Shown: positions 1-10,984, counted from the first letter of the stretch. The stretch: 64,000 bases of DNA from Macrocystis pyrifera (GCA_031763025.1 JASSKH010000019.1:12308516-12372515), one strand, 5' to 3'. The notes: a model not told the origin generated them from the letters alone. Made by a program: numbers and translations.

Positions 1-691
1 TGGTAACAGTAGATGTAGAGGTTATCGGAGCAGTAGTAGGCATGCAGTTGATCCATAGACAGTCGTGATGGGTATAAATAGCAGCAGGAATGTGAGCAGG
101 AATAGGAACAGGAACAGAAACAGTAACATCATGAGGAACGGTGCTGATGATACGTGATGCGCCAGCAGCAGTGACGGTGATCGTGACGCTGATGATTTCG
201 ACAACAACCAGCGGGGAGGGTAGTACGAGAGTTATGTACAGCTATATGTACGTGCAGGGTTGATAACGGGTAGTCATTTGCAGTAGATACCTTTTGGTGT
301 GGGGAGAGGAGGAGCAACAGGTGTTCATATACGTACAGTATTGATGCCAGGTTGTTATTTGTCGTGAATATCTTGGCGTGGGCAGAGGAGGACCAAGAGG
401 AGTTTAACCCTTGTACAGCAGTGCATAGGAGTTACAGGAGTCCCATACATATGGCTCTGATTCCATGTGCTTTGTCTCCACAACGAGAGGGCAGTCCTAA
501 ACCGCTTAAATACAATTAGTATTCACACGCGTAGTTTACTCTAAAACACGCAGCGCTAACGGTGTTTTTTTGCGTGATATTGGTAGGAATAGCAGCAGTA
601 CCACTACCACGACCACGAACACGACGTGAATCTCTGTCCAACCCGTCAATACGGATGCACCCAACGACCCCTCCCCCTTCACCCGCAACAG

Positions 692-875
692 GAGCAATGC
701 ACGCTAAATCAGGCCCTCATCCACGACAGGCGGAATCCGCGCCTCAGCCTCCTGGCAGCATCGCAGACGAAAGACAAGGACGCCTTGACCCTGGACGGCG
801 TGACACGAGTCATCCGGGAGTTGCAGCAGAGCTTCGCCTACGTGGTATGCGACAGCCCCGCAGGCATCGAATCCG
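692..875 (+). CDS. minD: minD exon a (Walker B / switch II part)
   Basis: The acceptor is CAG ending at 691 (cgcaacag|GAG). The exon starts in phase 0 with E-Q-C-T-L-N-Q-A-L-I, which aligns with the G-E-x-x-L-N-Q-A-L-I segment of MinD. AASQTKDKDAL and CDSPAGIES follow; the latter holds the family's switch II aspartate. The donor is ATCCG|GTGAGG at 876, phase 1. The preceding exon should end in the V-x-D-V-I-x-G segment and is outside the window. Confidence 0.92.
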
Positions 876-3800
876 GTGAGGCAGGGGAGGGAGAGGGGGG
901 GGGGGGGCGGGGTTGCTTGTTATCATGCATGGCCGTAGTTGTATGACCATAGACCCTCGCATCCCTAGAATGCCGGGACGGAGCACGCCGGGTTTCACCG
1001 ACCAGGCACACATTGCTTGCACCAAGCGCTAAGCGCCGTGAGGTGTTGGGCGAGTCGCATGAAGGGTGAGCTGCATCCTAGTAAGAACCGCTTTAGAGGC
1101 GGATTTTCTTGCATATTGATGACAGCATCAATGAATTGATTTAATTTCTGGTGTGGCCGTTTGCAAAGACAGTAATGGGTTTATTATGTAACTGCCTCAT
1201 AGGTGCCTCACCATATCACTACGTGATACGACCATCCCCCTTGTGCGGAGTCAAGGTTCTCCCCGCACAAAAATGATCTAAGTTGATCGGCAGCCGTGAC
1301 CGCCAAAAACAAATAAAAACGGTACCCTGCCTGTCTAGCTCCCGCAGTGAAAGGCGTGTTTTACAGCGTCGTCGCCAACCGACGCCAACCCAACCTGTGT
1401 ATATGGAGGACGGGGGGGAGGAGTGTAGCATTGGGGTGGAGATGGCGGGGAGGGGGTGTGGAGATGGAGGGGGCAGGGGGGGGGAGAGGGGTTGTCACAC
1501 GCCACTTGACGTGGCTCGGGAAGGATGTTTGTCCGCAGTTTGTTGGGTTGTCGTGCTTTGGGTAGCTTGGCATGGAACGCCGCACTTCTGCAGCAGATCG
1601 GGAGTAGGGGACGATCTGCTGTAGATAATGTAGATACAGATCACGATCTAGACCTTCGTCTATCAATAGACCCTGCGTTACCCATGATGAGATGCTGTGC
1701 GAGAGACGTACCGTACAGACCCCTTCCCACACGCCACCCGGTAAGCATAACATCTATCACAGATCAGGAACAGATACATCTGCCGCGAACAATCTACACG
1801 ATGCAATGGGAAGATACTATCTGTCCGATCTGAACCTGAATACACTCACGGCGCTGCGTCATCGGGCGATGTCAAAAGATGCTACATTCGTGAGACCGCG
1901 ATTTCCCCTGTTGACCGACCCCCTTCCATACACTAAAACTAGTATATTCCATATAGTAAGGTCAACAAAGGCTCTGGCGCACGTAAAACGACCGGCCTCC
2001 AGGCACCTGAACGCCCCCCACGCACTAAAACTGGTATATTGATATGTTAAGGCCGACAAAGGCCCCGACGCGCCCCAAACGACCGGCCTCCGAGCATCTG
2101 ACCGCCCCCTACACTAAAGCTAGTGCATTAAGGCCCAAAGGACCTTGAGACGCGCCAAACACGACTGGGTACCTAGCATCTGACCGCCCCCCTACACTGA
2201 TACTAGTATACTGAGGCCATTAATGACCTTGAGACGCGCCCAAAACGGCCGGCCTCCTTTGATGTCAACTGGCCATCCCCCCGTGCGCACTTGAACGACT
2301 GTGGTATGTTGAGGTCAATGATGGCCCTGATTCGCCCGAAATGCCCGGCCTCCCAGCGTCTAACCACATCTGCACTAAATTTGTGTGTTGAGGCCAAAAG
2401 CGACCTTGACGCGCCCAGAACGGCCGCCCTCCTAGACACCCTGCACTAAAACTAGTATATCAAGGTATTAAGGTTCAACATATCTTCGAGCGCCCGAAAC
2501 GACCGGCCTCCTATGATGTATTTGACCGCGCCCCCCCCCCCCCGCACTAACACTGGTGTATTAAGGCCAAAAGCGCCTGAGAAAAACCTGTCTGTTGATA
2601 TATAAACAAATGCTGTACTTTCTCGGGCGCTCGGCACGATATGTCCCTGACGATACTGCTACTGTGAAACGCTTAAAATACGCCTACAGCAGTACGATGT
2701 ACCGGTATTTATTGAAGCCGTAAAGAGAGGTCTTGACGCGTCAAAGAGACCGGTGTCTTAGGATGTTTGGTCAGCGCGGTTGTAGCCTCCTCGCAGGTTT
2801 GGTGGATACAGTTGTGGCGGCCTGGTGAAACTCTCTAGCGCGCCCCCCATGTTGTGCGACGCGACACGTCGCAGGCGCTCGGCACGCCATGTACCTGGCG
2901 GATGAGGCGGTGATCGTGACCAACCCGGAAGTGTCCTCGTGCCGCGACAGCGATAAGATGGTGGGCTTCATCTCCAGCAAGTCTAGGAGGGCGGAGAGGG
3001 GGGAGGCGCCTGTCCGCCAGACTCTCCTAGTTACGCGTTACGGTGAGTGGCGACGCTTTCGCGAGGGGTCATAGTGCAAAGCCCGAAGAAACACAATCGT
3101 AGGGGCGGGATACTCATCTGTCGCTTGCATTGGTCATTTGACCGTTGACGACACATCCCTTTCGCGACGCACCTTTCGTACTCCTTAAAAGACCACCTCC
3201 TACTTTTTGGGCGCTCAGTACGTTGTTTCCACAGGAACTATATACCAAGGAAAAAAAATTGCAAACTTATCCCCTTCCTGTTTCGCCTCTTGTGGGCACT
3301 AGCTTTCTCCTATGATAGCGATCGTTTTCTCGCTACTGTCTACCGAAGGGGGCGGGGGGTACTCGATATCGCGCATAGCCGTAGACCTTTGACCATAGAC
3401 CCTTGCACCTCTACATGCCGGGACGAAGCACGTCCGCCTTTCACCGACCGGGCAGACATCGATTGCTTGCACCAAGCGCGAAGCGCCGTAAAATGTTGAG
3501 CTAGTCCCGTGGAGGGTGAGGTGCATCCTATGTACTGAGAACCGCTTGTGAGGCGGACCTCGATATGGGTGACAACTTCGAGTAATTGACTGGAGCATAA
3601 GGTACAGTAAGATAGAACAACGCTGGGTAGGGTAGCCTAGGGTATAGGATAGGGAAACGTATAGGATAGGGAAGGGTAGGGTAGGGTAGGGTAGGGTAGG
3701 GTAGGGTGGGACCAGCCAAACGTTCGTCTGTCTCGAATCGAAAACGATTCATGCAAGGCTCGCGAAAAAACATCCACCCCTTGCCCTCGGCACGATTCCA

Positions 3801-6800
3801 GACGGTACGAATCAATACGATGTAGCACGGTACAGAATTTTTGGGTGCTTAGGGTAGGAGAAAAATAAAATTCCGAGAAAATACCAAAAAAAAAACTGAA
3901 AAACACTCTTGTACGACCCTTACAGCAAGGTTTGAGTACTCTGTAGCGCGGTACGGTGGAGTAGCTTGGCGAATCCGTTTGTGCGCTATCCAAACGGAGT
4001 GGAGCCACGAGAAGCCCACAGGAATGCCCAAAGACGGTGCGCGCGTGAGGTGGGGCAATATGAAGCGAAGCCGAGGGGAAGCGTTAGGTTTCAGGCATGA
4101 AGCGCTGTACTCTCGGGCGGCCAGTGTATCGTGTTGCCATGTAGTGATGTCGTGTTTGCGTTATGGTGGTGGGGTGTACTCATGTCATGCATGGCCGTAG
4201 TCGTATACAGGTGGGGGGTCGTTTGGAGGGTGTGCCTTGCCTTTCCCGCAAGAACCGCACCCTCTGCCATCCCCGCTTCCCTTTTTTTGAGGTTCAAACA
4301 GAAACGCCACGCCGGCCTATCTTTGCGCCCGGCCCGAATGCAGACCCCGTCCGAGCAGAGAGCAACGACATGCTCACCCTGGCGGACATCCAGGAGCTCC
4401 TAGGGCTGGAGGTGCTCGGACTTATTCCGGAGTCCAAGGCAGTCCTAACCGCAACGAACCTCGGGCGGCCTGTCATCATGGCCGAAGGTGACTAAGATCA
4501 TGTTTGCTGATTGAGCCGTGCCTCTACAGCGCGGCATGAAGGGGGTGTTTTTTTACTGGAGCGCTCTCTACCCCTATTGATACTACTACCATCAATATTA
4601 CTCCTGCTACTAGTATCAATACGACTACCATGGTACTCCCACTGCTGCTACTAGTACTTCTGCTACTACTACTAATACTACTACCACTGCTACTACTGCT
4701 ACTACTACTATTACTACTACTGCTGCTGCTACTGCTTCTATTACTACGGCTATCAATACTACTCCTACTGCTAATACTACTGCTACTGCTGCTGCTACTG
4801 CTACTCCCCCAACCTTGTGATGATGGAAAAAAGGAAGTTGCAAAAAAAGGTGCTTACGCAACCAAAATGTGGAAACAAAGGGGGGGTTTATGCTCCCCCT
4901 GTTTTTGATAGATCGGATGCATCAGATATACCAGATAGATCACCTATCATAGACCGTAAGCTACCGTTATGACATGTTGTGAAGGATCTGTGTTGACTAC
5001 TGGTACAGGTCTAACCCAGGAAATGTGTGCTAGATTATGCAAAATATGCGGCTCCCATCCACAGGCAACACGAGCCACCTGCTACATCTCATAGACCAGG
5101 AATATATCTGCCTTGAAAGATCTAGATCATAGAGTGGGGGTCGATGGTCTATGGAGGTGTCGCAAGTTGCCAAAGGGGGGAGCAGCATCATCGTCAGGCA
5201 TCCCTATGTACTCCGAGTACTGCTGTAGTACTGCTGTGTGGCAGAACGAGGCTCGACGACGTGTGCTGTATTTTAAATTTGTACTGCCGTGTCTCCTGGT
5301 GGACACTGCACACACATACCTCGTAAATACGAACACTGCTGTTGTACTGCTGCTGCTGCTGCTCCTACTGTACTGGTGCGTACCGTGGCTGCGCGGTTGC
5401 CGTTAGAATACGGAGGAATTGTGACTTCGTAAGAATCGTTGTCCTGCCACCTGCGCAGTATCCAGTTTCATGTTTCTTGGGATTATGTATGCGTTCGTCG
5501 TTCCTTCTTCCTAGGTCGAACGGAATCACGGTCCACACACGTAAAACGCAAACAAAAACACGTCGTCCGTGGTCGTCACTGAAAGAAGAGCTTGATGAGC
5601 GACTGCTGCTGCCTCATTGTAGAGAGGTCGAGAGACGGTGTGATCAGACATGATACAGCAGTAGCAGCCAGCAGCCAGCAGCAGACGAAAATCTTGAAAA
5701 ATGTGAGGTTTCCGTGGTCCTGCTTGGCTCTAGAAGGTCGGGATGACTGTCCGTAGTTATTTGCCGGAATTCACGACCTCGGAGGCCCAGAGCACGCACC
5801 ACGGACCTCGACCGGGGCTCGCATTGGCGCCGGGGTGTGCACGCGGGCTCCTTGCGTGCCACGCAGCCGAGAGTGCGAGAGAAGACCCGTGGCCAGAGTA
5901 GAAAAGGTAGAGTATTCCGGAAAAAGAGTAATTTGGTGCATCGCAGCATATGTACGGTAGGTAGGGGTTAAATATCGAAACCGTATGCATTATATATTCT
6001 GTTACTGGATATCTTACGGCATCGAAAAGTTTCAGCACATGGACGATGGAATCATATCGATTTTATATGTTGCTGACCGATATCGTTTCCCATCTGACTC
6101 GCTTCTCTTTCGACGTAATGCGGCCAATCAGAAGACGACGCAGCGTCAGCGTACCAGGACGCCGTGGATCGGTTCCTCGGCAAGAAGGTGGACCTTCGCT
6201 TTTTGACGCCCAAGCCCGTCGGTCTTGTGAGTCGCCTGCTGAATTGTTGGTGTTGGGGTCGGTGTTGGTGTCCGTGCTGGCGTTGTTGTAGGTGTCGGTG
6301 CTTGCGTTGGGTGAAGGTACAAGGTGTTGGTGTCGGCGATAGCTTTGGTGTTGTTGGTGATGTCCGTTTTTGGTGTTGGTGGCAATTTTGGTGCTGTTTT
6401 CGGTGTCGGTGTTGGTGTCGGGGGGTGGGTGCTGTTAGTGTTAGTGCTAGTGCCCGTGCTGGCGTTGGTGTCCGTTTTAGTGTTGACATAGGCACCGGTG
6501 TCTGGTGGTTTCAGTATAGCCATTGGCGATGGTTGCTGTTCTGGTGTCGTTTTTTTTTGTGTTGGCTTTGGTGCTGGTGTCAAGTGTTGGGGTCAGAAGG
6601 CAGAGGCGGAGAGTAGGCACAAAATTTTAAAGAGACACGTAGAAATATGTCGAGATATCAGTCTTCCTCTCATCAGGAGCAATGGAATTTTCACGCTATG
6701 GTTTACTACTGCAGTAGAGTTTAGATGAAGGTTTCTGGAAATTATTTTTCACGCTTCCCCCCCCCCCCCCCCCCCCCCCCCTCCCCATGGTCATACGACT

Positions 6801-6824
6801 ACGGCCGTGCATGATAATGAGTAC

Positions 6825-6857
<33 letters not shown>

Positions 6858-7728
6858 CGGCTTGCTCCTTCGTAGACCGCACGACGTAGTGTAGAGGGCA
6901 TATTGTACGTCATGTAGGTCTCTTTGTATTTTCCTTTTTGCGGTAAAATCGTTTGAGTGGGGGAATTTGTGCAGGTCGGTTACTTGAGAGCGATATGTGT
7001 CCTGTTGTACATGCATGGAGGGGTTGTTGAATTTTATGTTGAGTTCGATTTGAATTGACATTGACAAATCTCCCTCTCTTTTAGTTCACGGCCTGTGTCA
7101 CCCCGAAAAGCGATAGTCCGAACCATCGCTGCCATCTAGGACCTAAATATTGTGGGTTAGTTGATTGGTTTGTTGATAGATTGATTGGTTGCTGGAGTGA
7201 TTGGTTGGTACCTGGTAATATGGTTGGTGTAACATTGTTTCACTAGTGATTGTCACTGATCGCTATGGCAGCCATGAATTCCGCCTGTTGCGTGTATCCC
7301 TTCCGCCGTCTCAGCTCGACCCCTCTCCCACCCCCATGCCCTCAATCGCTCAAACATCTCGTACGGCCGCCGCAACGTTTCCCTTCCTGGCAATACCTAA
7401 CCAACCGGGTTCGGATTCAGCTCAAGCGAATATTCGGAGCGAGCACATGAACCGGTCACTTCACGAACACATCGTTTTCTTTCAGATGTTTCCCTCTATC
7501 TGGCAAGGGTATGGAAAATCGATTACTCCATGGACGAGCCGGATTGTTTTGTTTGTTCCCCGCTACATTGGCGAGGGCGTAGAAAACCTGCATCAGCGCC
7601 GCCCCTCCTGCGGAAATAGACGAATTTATTTAGAGTGTGGCAGGAAAAATGGGAGACCATCGATCGGCCAGAGCAGGCTAACGTTTCTTTCGTTCCTGAA
7701 GCGTATGTTGTCTGGAGTGGGATGTTGA
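692..7728 (+). CDS. minD: MinD septum-site-determining ATPase, 5'-partial, five exons
   Basis: MinD is a membrane-bound P-loop (ParA/MRP-type) ATPase that places the division ring; in algae and plants the nuclear copy acts on the inner plastid envelope. The joined exons are 692-875, 2875-3042, 4344-4487, 6132-6226 and 7672-7728. They total 648 nt (215 codons plus TGA), and every junction is GT-AG with matching phase (1, 1, 1, 0). The product reads in family order: ALI-x-D, AASQTKDKDAL, CDSPAGIES, ADEAVIVTNPEVSS, DSDKMVGF, SSKSRRAE, LGLIPES, LTATNLGRPVI and a basic amphipathic C-terminus. Bacterial MinD is about 270 residues, so some 55 N-terminal residues, including the deviant Walker A, plus any transit peptide lie left of base 1. 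No candidate for those exons was found in 1-691. Introns of 1.3-2.0 kb packed with repeats show this is nuclear, not bacterial or plastid DNA. Family identity is very secure; plastid targeting is inferred. Confidence 0.93.
905..1405 (+). repeat. Family B interspersed repeat, copy 1 (near full length)
   Basis: It follows a poly(G) run and reads TTATCATGCATGGCCGTAG at the head. The middle contains CACATTGCTTGCACCAAGCG and GAACCGCTTTAGAGGCGG. The tail contains TTGTGCGGAGTCAAGGTTCT and ends GTCGCCAACCGACGCCAACC. The copy at 40435-40955 matches over the whole length and 33.7-34.7 kb holds shorter copies, so the unit is about 500 bp. No coding capacity was recognised, so it is a non-autonomous element. 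Confidence 0.85.
1925..2775 (+). repeat. Tandem array of 70-100 bp units in minD intron a
   Basis: About eight degenerate units each contain CACTAAAACTAGTATATT, then AAGGCCAAAA, a CCTTGACGCGCC-like block, CGACCGGCCTCC and TCTGACCGCCCC. Units begin near 1938, 2029, 2118, 2200, 2293, 2380, 2451 and 2552, with a further decayed unit at 2698-2772. An isolated unit lies at 15340-15412, so the sequence is also dispersed. Confidence 0.85.
2875..3042 (+). CDS. minD: minD exon b
   Basis: The acceptor is cgtcgcag|GC and the exon completes the phase-1 Gly codon. It encodes A-R-H-A-M-Y-L-A-D-E-A-V-I-V-T-N-P-E-V-S, then S-C-R-D-S-D-K-M-V-G-F, S-S-K-S-R-R-A-E and LLVTRY, the standard MinD central block. 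The ATG at 2889 is internal, not a start. The donor is TACG|GTGAGT at 3043, phase 1. Confidence 0.93.
3108..3290 (+). repeat. Family C poly(G)-headed repeat, copy 1
   Basis: After GGGCGGGA it reads TACTCATCTGTCGCTTGCAT, TCATTTGACCGTTGACGAC, TTGGGCGCTCAGTACG and CCCCTTCCTGTTTCGCC. The copy at 21914-22110 matches block by block (TCATTTGACCGTCGATCAC, TTGGGCGCTCATTACG, CCTCTTCCTGTTTCGGG). Confidence 0.75.
3345..3600 (+). repeat. Family B repeat, copy 2 (3' truncated)
   Basis: It starts from GGCGGGGGGTACTCGATATC and carries the ATGCCGGGACGAAGCACG, CAGACATCGATTGCTTGC and GAACCGCTTGTGAGGCGG blocks. It stops near the GAGTAATTGACTGG block, so it lacks the 250-bp tail of the full-length copies. Confidence 0.85.
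3659..3710 (+). repeat. GGGTA pentanucleotide array
   Basis: About seven tandem GGGTA units follow two ATAGGGA-type units. They are TAGGG-like but not the hexamer TTAGGG, and they sit inside an intron. Confidence 0.9.
4344..4487 (+). CDS. minD: minD exon c
   Basis: Phase 1 in, phase 1 out. It encodes D-P-V-R-A-E-S-N-D-M-L-T-L-A-D-I, then LGLEVLGLIPES, LTATNLGRPVIMAE. This is the MinD stretch between T-R-Y-x-P and the C-terminal helices, with the usual (G/I)-I-P-E motif. The donor is GCCGAAG|GTGACT at 4488. The GTGACT donor departs from the GTGAGT used by the neighbouring exons. Confidence 0.93.
4488..6131 (+). other. minD intron c
   Basis: This 1,644-bp intron contains a CTA/CTG trinucleotide tract (4571-4805). 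Unassigned sequence with recurring TACTGCTGT words follows (5210-5365), and then a GC-rich 200 bp (5760-5900) in which I found no exon. The acceptor is ccaatcag|AA. Confidence 0.8.
4571..4805 (+). repeat. Degenerate CTA/CTG trinucleotide microsatellite
   Basis: Over 230 bp it is built from TACTACTAC, TGCTGCTAC and CTACTGCTG variants with few interruptions. The all-Leu or all-Thr ORFs across it are products of the repeat and not genes. Confidence 0.9.
6132..6226 (+). CDS. minD: minD exon d
   Basis: The exon completes a Glu codon with exon c, then encodes D-D-A-A-S-A-Y-Q-D-A-V-D-R-F-L-G-K, matching the A-x-A-Y-x-D-x-V-x-R-F-L-G-E segment of MinD. It ends FLTPKPVGL. The donor is GTCGGTCTT|GTGAGT at 6227, phase 0. 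Confidence 0.92.
6240..6595 (+). repeat. GGTGTT/GGTGTC hexanucleotide-like repeat
   Basis: Imperfect GGTGTTGGTGTC units continue for about 350 bp. The Thr/Pro-rich and Cys/Trp-rich ORFs on both strands are read-throughs of this tract. Confidence 0.8.
6757..6856 (-). repeat. Family B head fragment between two poly(C) runs
   Basis: On the minus strand it reads poly(G), TACTCATTATCATGCACGG, CCGTAGTCGTATGACCAT, then poly(G) again. Only the first 45 bp of family B is present. It is the clearest case where the family head is bounded by homopolymer on both sides. Confidence 0.8.
7672..7728 (+). CDS. minD: minD last exon (membrane-targeting helix and stop)
   Basis: Nineteen codons including TGA, phase 0 in. 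It encodes S-R-L-T-F-L-S-F-L-K-R-M-L-S-G-V-G-C. It sits where bacterial and plastid MinD carry the amphipathic membrane-targeting helix: Leu/Phe on one face, K-R on the other. The acceptor AG is followed by a second AG four bases later; only the first keeps the frame. Confidence 0.85.
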   Translation, partial: SRLTFLSFLKRMLSGVGC

Positions 7729-10080
7729 GGGGGGGAGGGGTGACTTGTGGTCAGCCCTGTCGTTTACAAGCAGGCGCGTCAATGGTTCTCTCCGCGCACA
7801 GTTAGCATTCTTGGGTATTGCCTGTTCTCGATTGATGTGATGCTTTGTTGAGTGCGACGAGAGGGGATGTAAACAGGAAGCGGTAGGTTCTTGGAGCCCA
7901 CAAGGCCGCCGGGGGAGGGGGGGGGGGTCTGCCTTGGTGTTGGAACGCGACGGTACGGTGCATACTGTACGGAGGTGCCAATTGTCCTGCAGGTCGTGAC
8001 GGACTTAAGGTCGGACCCTGAGTTGGGGGTCACCACCGGGAGGCGACTTCTTGGTCTTGGTGTTGGTTTCAGCCTCTTGGTTCTGATGCCAGCCTCGTAG
8101 TCTTCGTCTTGGCCGCTTGATCTTGGTCTTAGCCTGTTGGTCCTGGTGTTCGCCATGTAATGTTAATCCTGGCTTCCTTATTTTTGTCTTGATCGTTTCG
8201 TCCGGTATTTAACTTATCATGTTGGACTGCATGACTATTTATGAGTGTGCTCGTGAATACCGGTAGAAGTTGTGTTCGGACATTTTTGGGTTGTGGCTAT
8301 GTAAGCATCCGTTATGTTTTTGATGAGACGTGTGCGCTAAAGCGAAGGATCTGTCTGCGGCAGGAAGGCGCATCATATCTGTGCCCATTTATGTCGGTGT
8401 GTGTCCGGAAACGACTTGCTGTTTTGTCGTGAGTCGGCATTGAGCTCCTGATGAGAAAAGCTGGCAGGAGGAGGGTTCGTCCACACTACTCCAGTAGTAT
8501 GTGTTCTCATTTATAGCATGCCTTGCCTGGTGTGCTAAAATGCCTACCGAAGTGACCATGCGGTGGACCGAAAGCAGGTAACTGCACACCCCTTTGTTGG
8601 TTGTCTGGTTGGTGCTGTGCATTCATTCGCTTCCAGCCTTTCCAGCGAAGCTACGTACTGCAAGTCCCTAGGTCGTACAGACATAAGACGCCACCCCGCC
8701 CGACAAACCAGGGCACGTATTATAATTCTACTACCTTGGAAACTTCACACAGTAGGGGCCGTCGTGGCGAAGAACTCTATGTCGACGGACGTAGAGCACG
8801 GCCTTTCCCTCCCACATGTCTTTCCTGGCCTTGTCCCGATTTTTTCTCAGGTCGCGGTAGCCTCAAGAACTTGCCCGCTTCAACATATGTCAAGGTCTGC
8901 ATTCGCAAAAGCATATCGGTTGAGCTCGAGAGGCAAACACGGGGTCAACCATATCGCTTGCAGTAACTTGGTACCCACAGCACCGACATGGCACCCCTAC
9001 GCTCCAAAAATGTTAAGTCGCTTTTATTGCCCTCGAAAGAATGCATTCGAGCGCTGTTTTCAGTTTGCTTGTCTTCGTTTGTGAAGTCGCAGTTGAAGTT
9101 GGCGAGAGGGACGAGAGAGACCAATCGGCACCGTGATCCCCAACAAGCAGTCCGCAACAGCAGGATTTTTTCCGACGTATGTTGTGGACAGGCACATTCT
9201 GCCTACGAGTACTCGTAGAGTTGGGTTCCGGTAGAACTGAAAAAACAAAACCGTTATGGCACGTGCCACCACTACTATTAATACTATAATAGTATATTTC
9301 TACCACTACTACTATAATATTACTACTGCTACTGCTGCTGCTATACCGACATCTACAACAGCAGATCTTCTCCTGCTTCTCCGTCCCCTCATCAGTAGTA
9401 GGAGGATGGGCCTGACAACGCCACCTGCAGCATGTCTTAGGACACGGCCCGCACGTTGCTGCTGTGGACAGGCACAGTCTGCCTACGAGTGATTTCAAGA
9501 AACAAAGCCGTTTGGTGTTTCTCGGTTCTGTTTGGCCCAGTCATGTGTGTCCGCACGTTGCCACATCTACTACTGTTGTAGCTTGACCGACTCGCGCTTC
9601 GCCTCATTGTAATAGTATTGGATAGCAAACTTCTTGGCATTTTATTTTCATGCATTTCGTCTGCCCGAATTCGAAAAATAAATAATTACCTCTATTTTCC
9701 AGTACGATTTTTGTTTATGCGTCCCACCAGGTCGCACAGAAGTCCCAACGCCCCAGCTTGCACATATATGTATCAAGGTACCAGACATTCATTACTTGTA
9801 TACACGTACGAAGTACGTGTTTATTTATTACTATGAAAAAGGCTGCAGAAGAGAAGGGAGAAGGAGGGGAGCGGTCACTCGCTCGCATGTCATATACATG
9901 ATCGGTATCGGAAGTAATAAGCGTGAAACATGCCGTAGTGCATAGTATTCATATCAATATCATACGCCTGCGGACTGCTTATCGAGAATCGAACCCGAAC
10001 TATCACTGCGTGTAGAGCTGGATTATTGACACGAGTACAGCTTTAAAGTAAATAGCTTACTGCTTAATAACGTACAGGTG
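7729..10080. other. Intergenic stretch downstream of minD, no gene supported
   Basis: It holds a G-rich stretch (7905-7930) and a TCTTGG-type degenerate repeat (8040-8150). The word GGACAGGCACA-TCTGCCTACGAGT appears twice (near 9187 and 9469). A short trinucleotide tract lies at 9260-9350. ORFs up to 173 codons exist but show no recognisable motif or splice pattern. Confidence 0.5.
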
Positions 10081-10085
10081 TAGTT

Positions 10086-10210
10086 TCTCTGTGTCGTAGT
10101 TTTGTGACAGCAGAACTTGTACCTATCTAGGATTGAAGAATTGGCACGGACGCTGGTTGTACTGGCTGTCGACGGGTACAAAGAACGGTTAAATGTGAAG
10201 AACACACACA
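10086..10210 (+). repeat. Family D repeat, copy 1
   Basis: The diagnostic blocks are TCTGTGTCGTAGTTTTGTGA, AGAACTTGTACCTATCTAGG, GGCACGGACGCTGGTTGTAC, TGTCGACGGGTACAAAGAAC and GGTTAAATGTGAAGAACACA. The best plus-strand relatives are 22325-22460 and 60772-60900. Confidence 0.8.
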
Positions 10211-10539
10211 GTTCACAGACGATAACATCATGTCTGCTGGTCTCTGCGGTCTTCAGTCTCGAGTTTCGAGTGTTGAGCAGCAGCAGTGTACGGCGGTAGC
10301 AAAATGTCTGCGATATTTCTGCTCATGATGAGCTAACGAGTATCTTCCGAGGGTCTGCGTTCTCCGGTCAGTTTGTTTTTTGTTGCACATCCTGGCCCAG
10401 CAAAAACGCAAAGCACACCGCACAGCTCTGCAGCAACATGCAGCAGTGGAGCAGCCACACAGCTCTGCAGCAACAGCGCACATATAGCACCGATATACAA
10501 TCCGAAGCTTCAACTCAAGTACAACCCGCCGCTCGGTGG

Positions 10540-10975
10540 CACACAAAAATGAACGGGGATAAGAGATCCCCAAGAAGCGGTCAGAGAGGCTGATGACTCT
10601 CTGTCGGGCAATGAAAAACATGCCTGTTGAGATAAACGACAGACTGACAGGAGGTCTCTGTACCCGAAATATTAGAGATCCCCAACAAGCAGTTCCGCAA
10701 CGACAGTCCGATGTATTTTCAACAGCGGGGTTATTATTTTAGTACCGAGATGTGCGATGAGGATCGTAAAATGAAGAAAACATTACACAACGAGGAGGCA
10801 CACAAACATGAACAGGGATAAGAGATCCCCAACAAGAGGTCAGAGAGCTGACAACGCTCTGTTGACCAATGAAAAACATGTCGTCGGTTGTTTAATACAA
10901 GGTATTGAACGACAAACTGACAAGAGATCGCTGTAGCGCGAAATGTTAGAGATCCCTCAAGGAATGCTCTCGTGT
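10540..10975 (+). repeat. Direct duplication, unit about 255 bp
   Basis: GAACGGGGATAAGAGATCCC at about 10550 and GAACAGGGATAAGAGATCCC at about 10808 open two similar blocks. Each continues with TCAGAGAG, CTCTG, AATGAAAAACATG, ACGACA(G/A)ACTGACA and TTAGAGATCCC. The repeat is diverged. Confidence 0.75.
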
Positions 10976-10984
10976 TGGAACAGC

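Larger units (their letters stand above)
876..2874 (+). other. minD intron a, filled by repeats
   Basis: This 1,999-bp GT-AG intron begins with a G run at about 895-907, then a near full-length family-B element (to about 1405), purine-rich DNA to 1500, and unassigned sequence to about 1830. An eight- to nine-unit tandem array then runs almost to the acceptor. ORFs in it do not match any family I know and are treated as noise. Confidence 0.85.
3043..4343 (+). other. minD intron b with family C, family B and GGGTA repeats
   Basis: This 1,301-bp intron contains a family-C copy (3108-3290), a truncated family-B copy (3345-3600), a TAGGG-type array (3659-3710), an A-rich unassigned stretch (3840-4120) and a short family-B head (4168-4212). 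The acceptor is gaatgcag|AC. Confidence 0.8.
6227..7671 (+). other. minD intron d
   Basis: This 1,445-bp intron contains a GGTGTTGGTGTCGGT-type hexanucleotide region (6240-6595), a family-B head between two long poly(C) runs (6757-6856), and a TTGATTGGTTGG-rich stretch (7150-7235). The acceptor is atcggccag|AGC. Confidence 0.78.

Noticed and set aside
692-4487. Bacterial contamination as the source of minD
   Set aside because: The gene is split by four GT-AG introns with consistent phases and repeat content shared with the rest of the window.
9975-10040. B-box-like GGTTCGATTCTCG on the minus strand
   Set aside because: The T arm pairs, but no acceptor partner or A box was found at the right distance.
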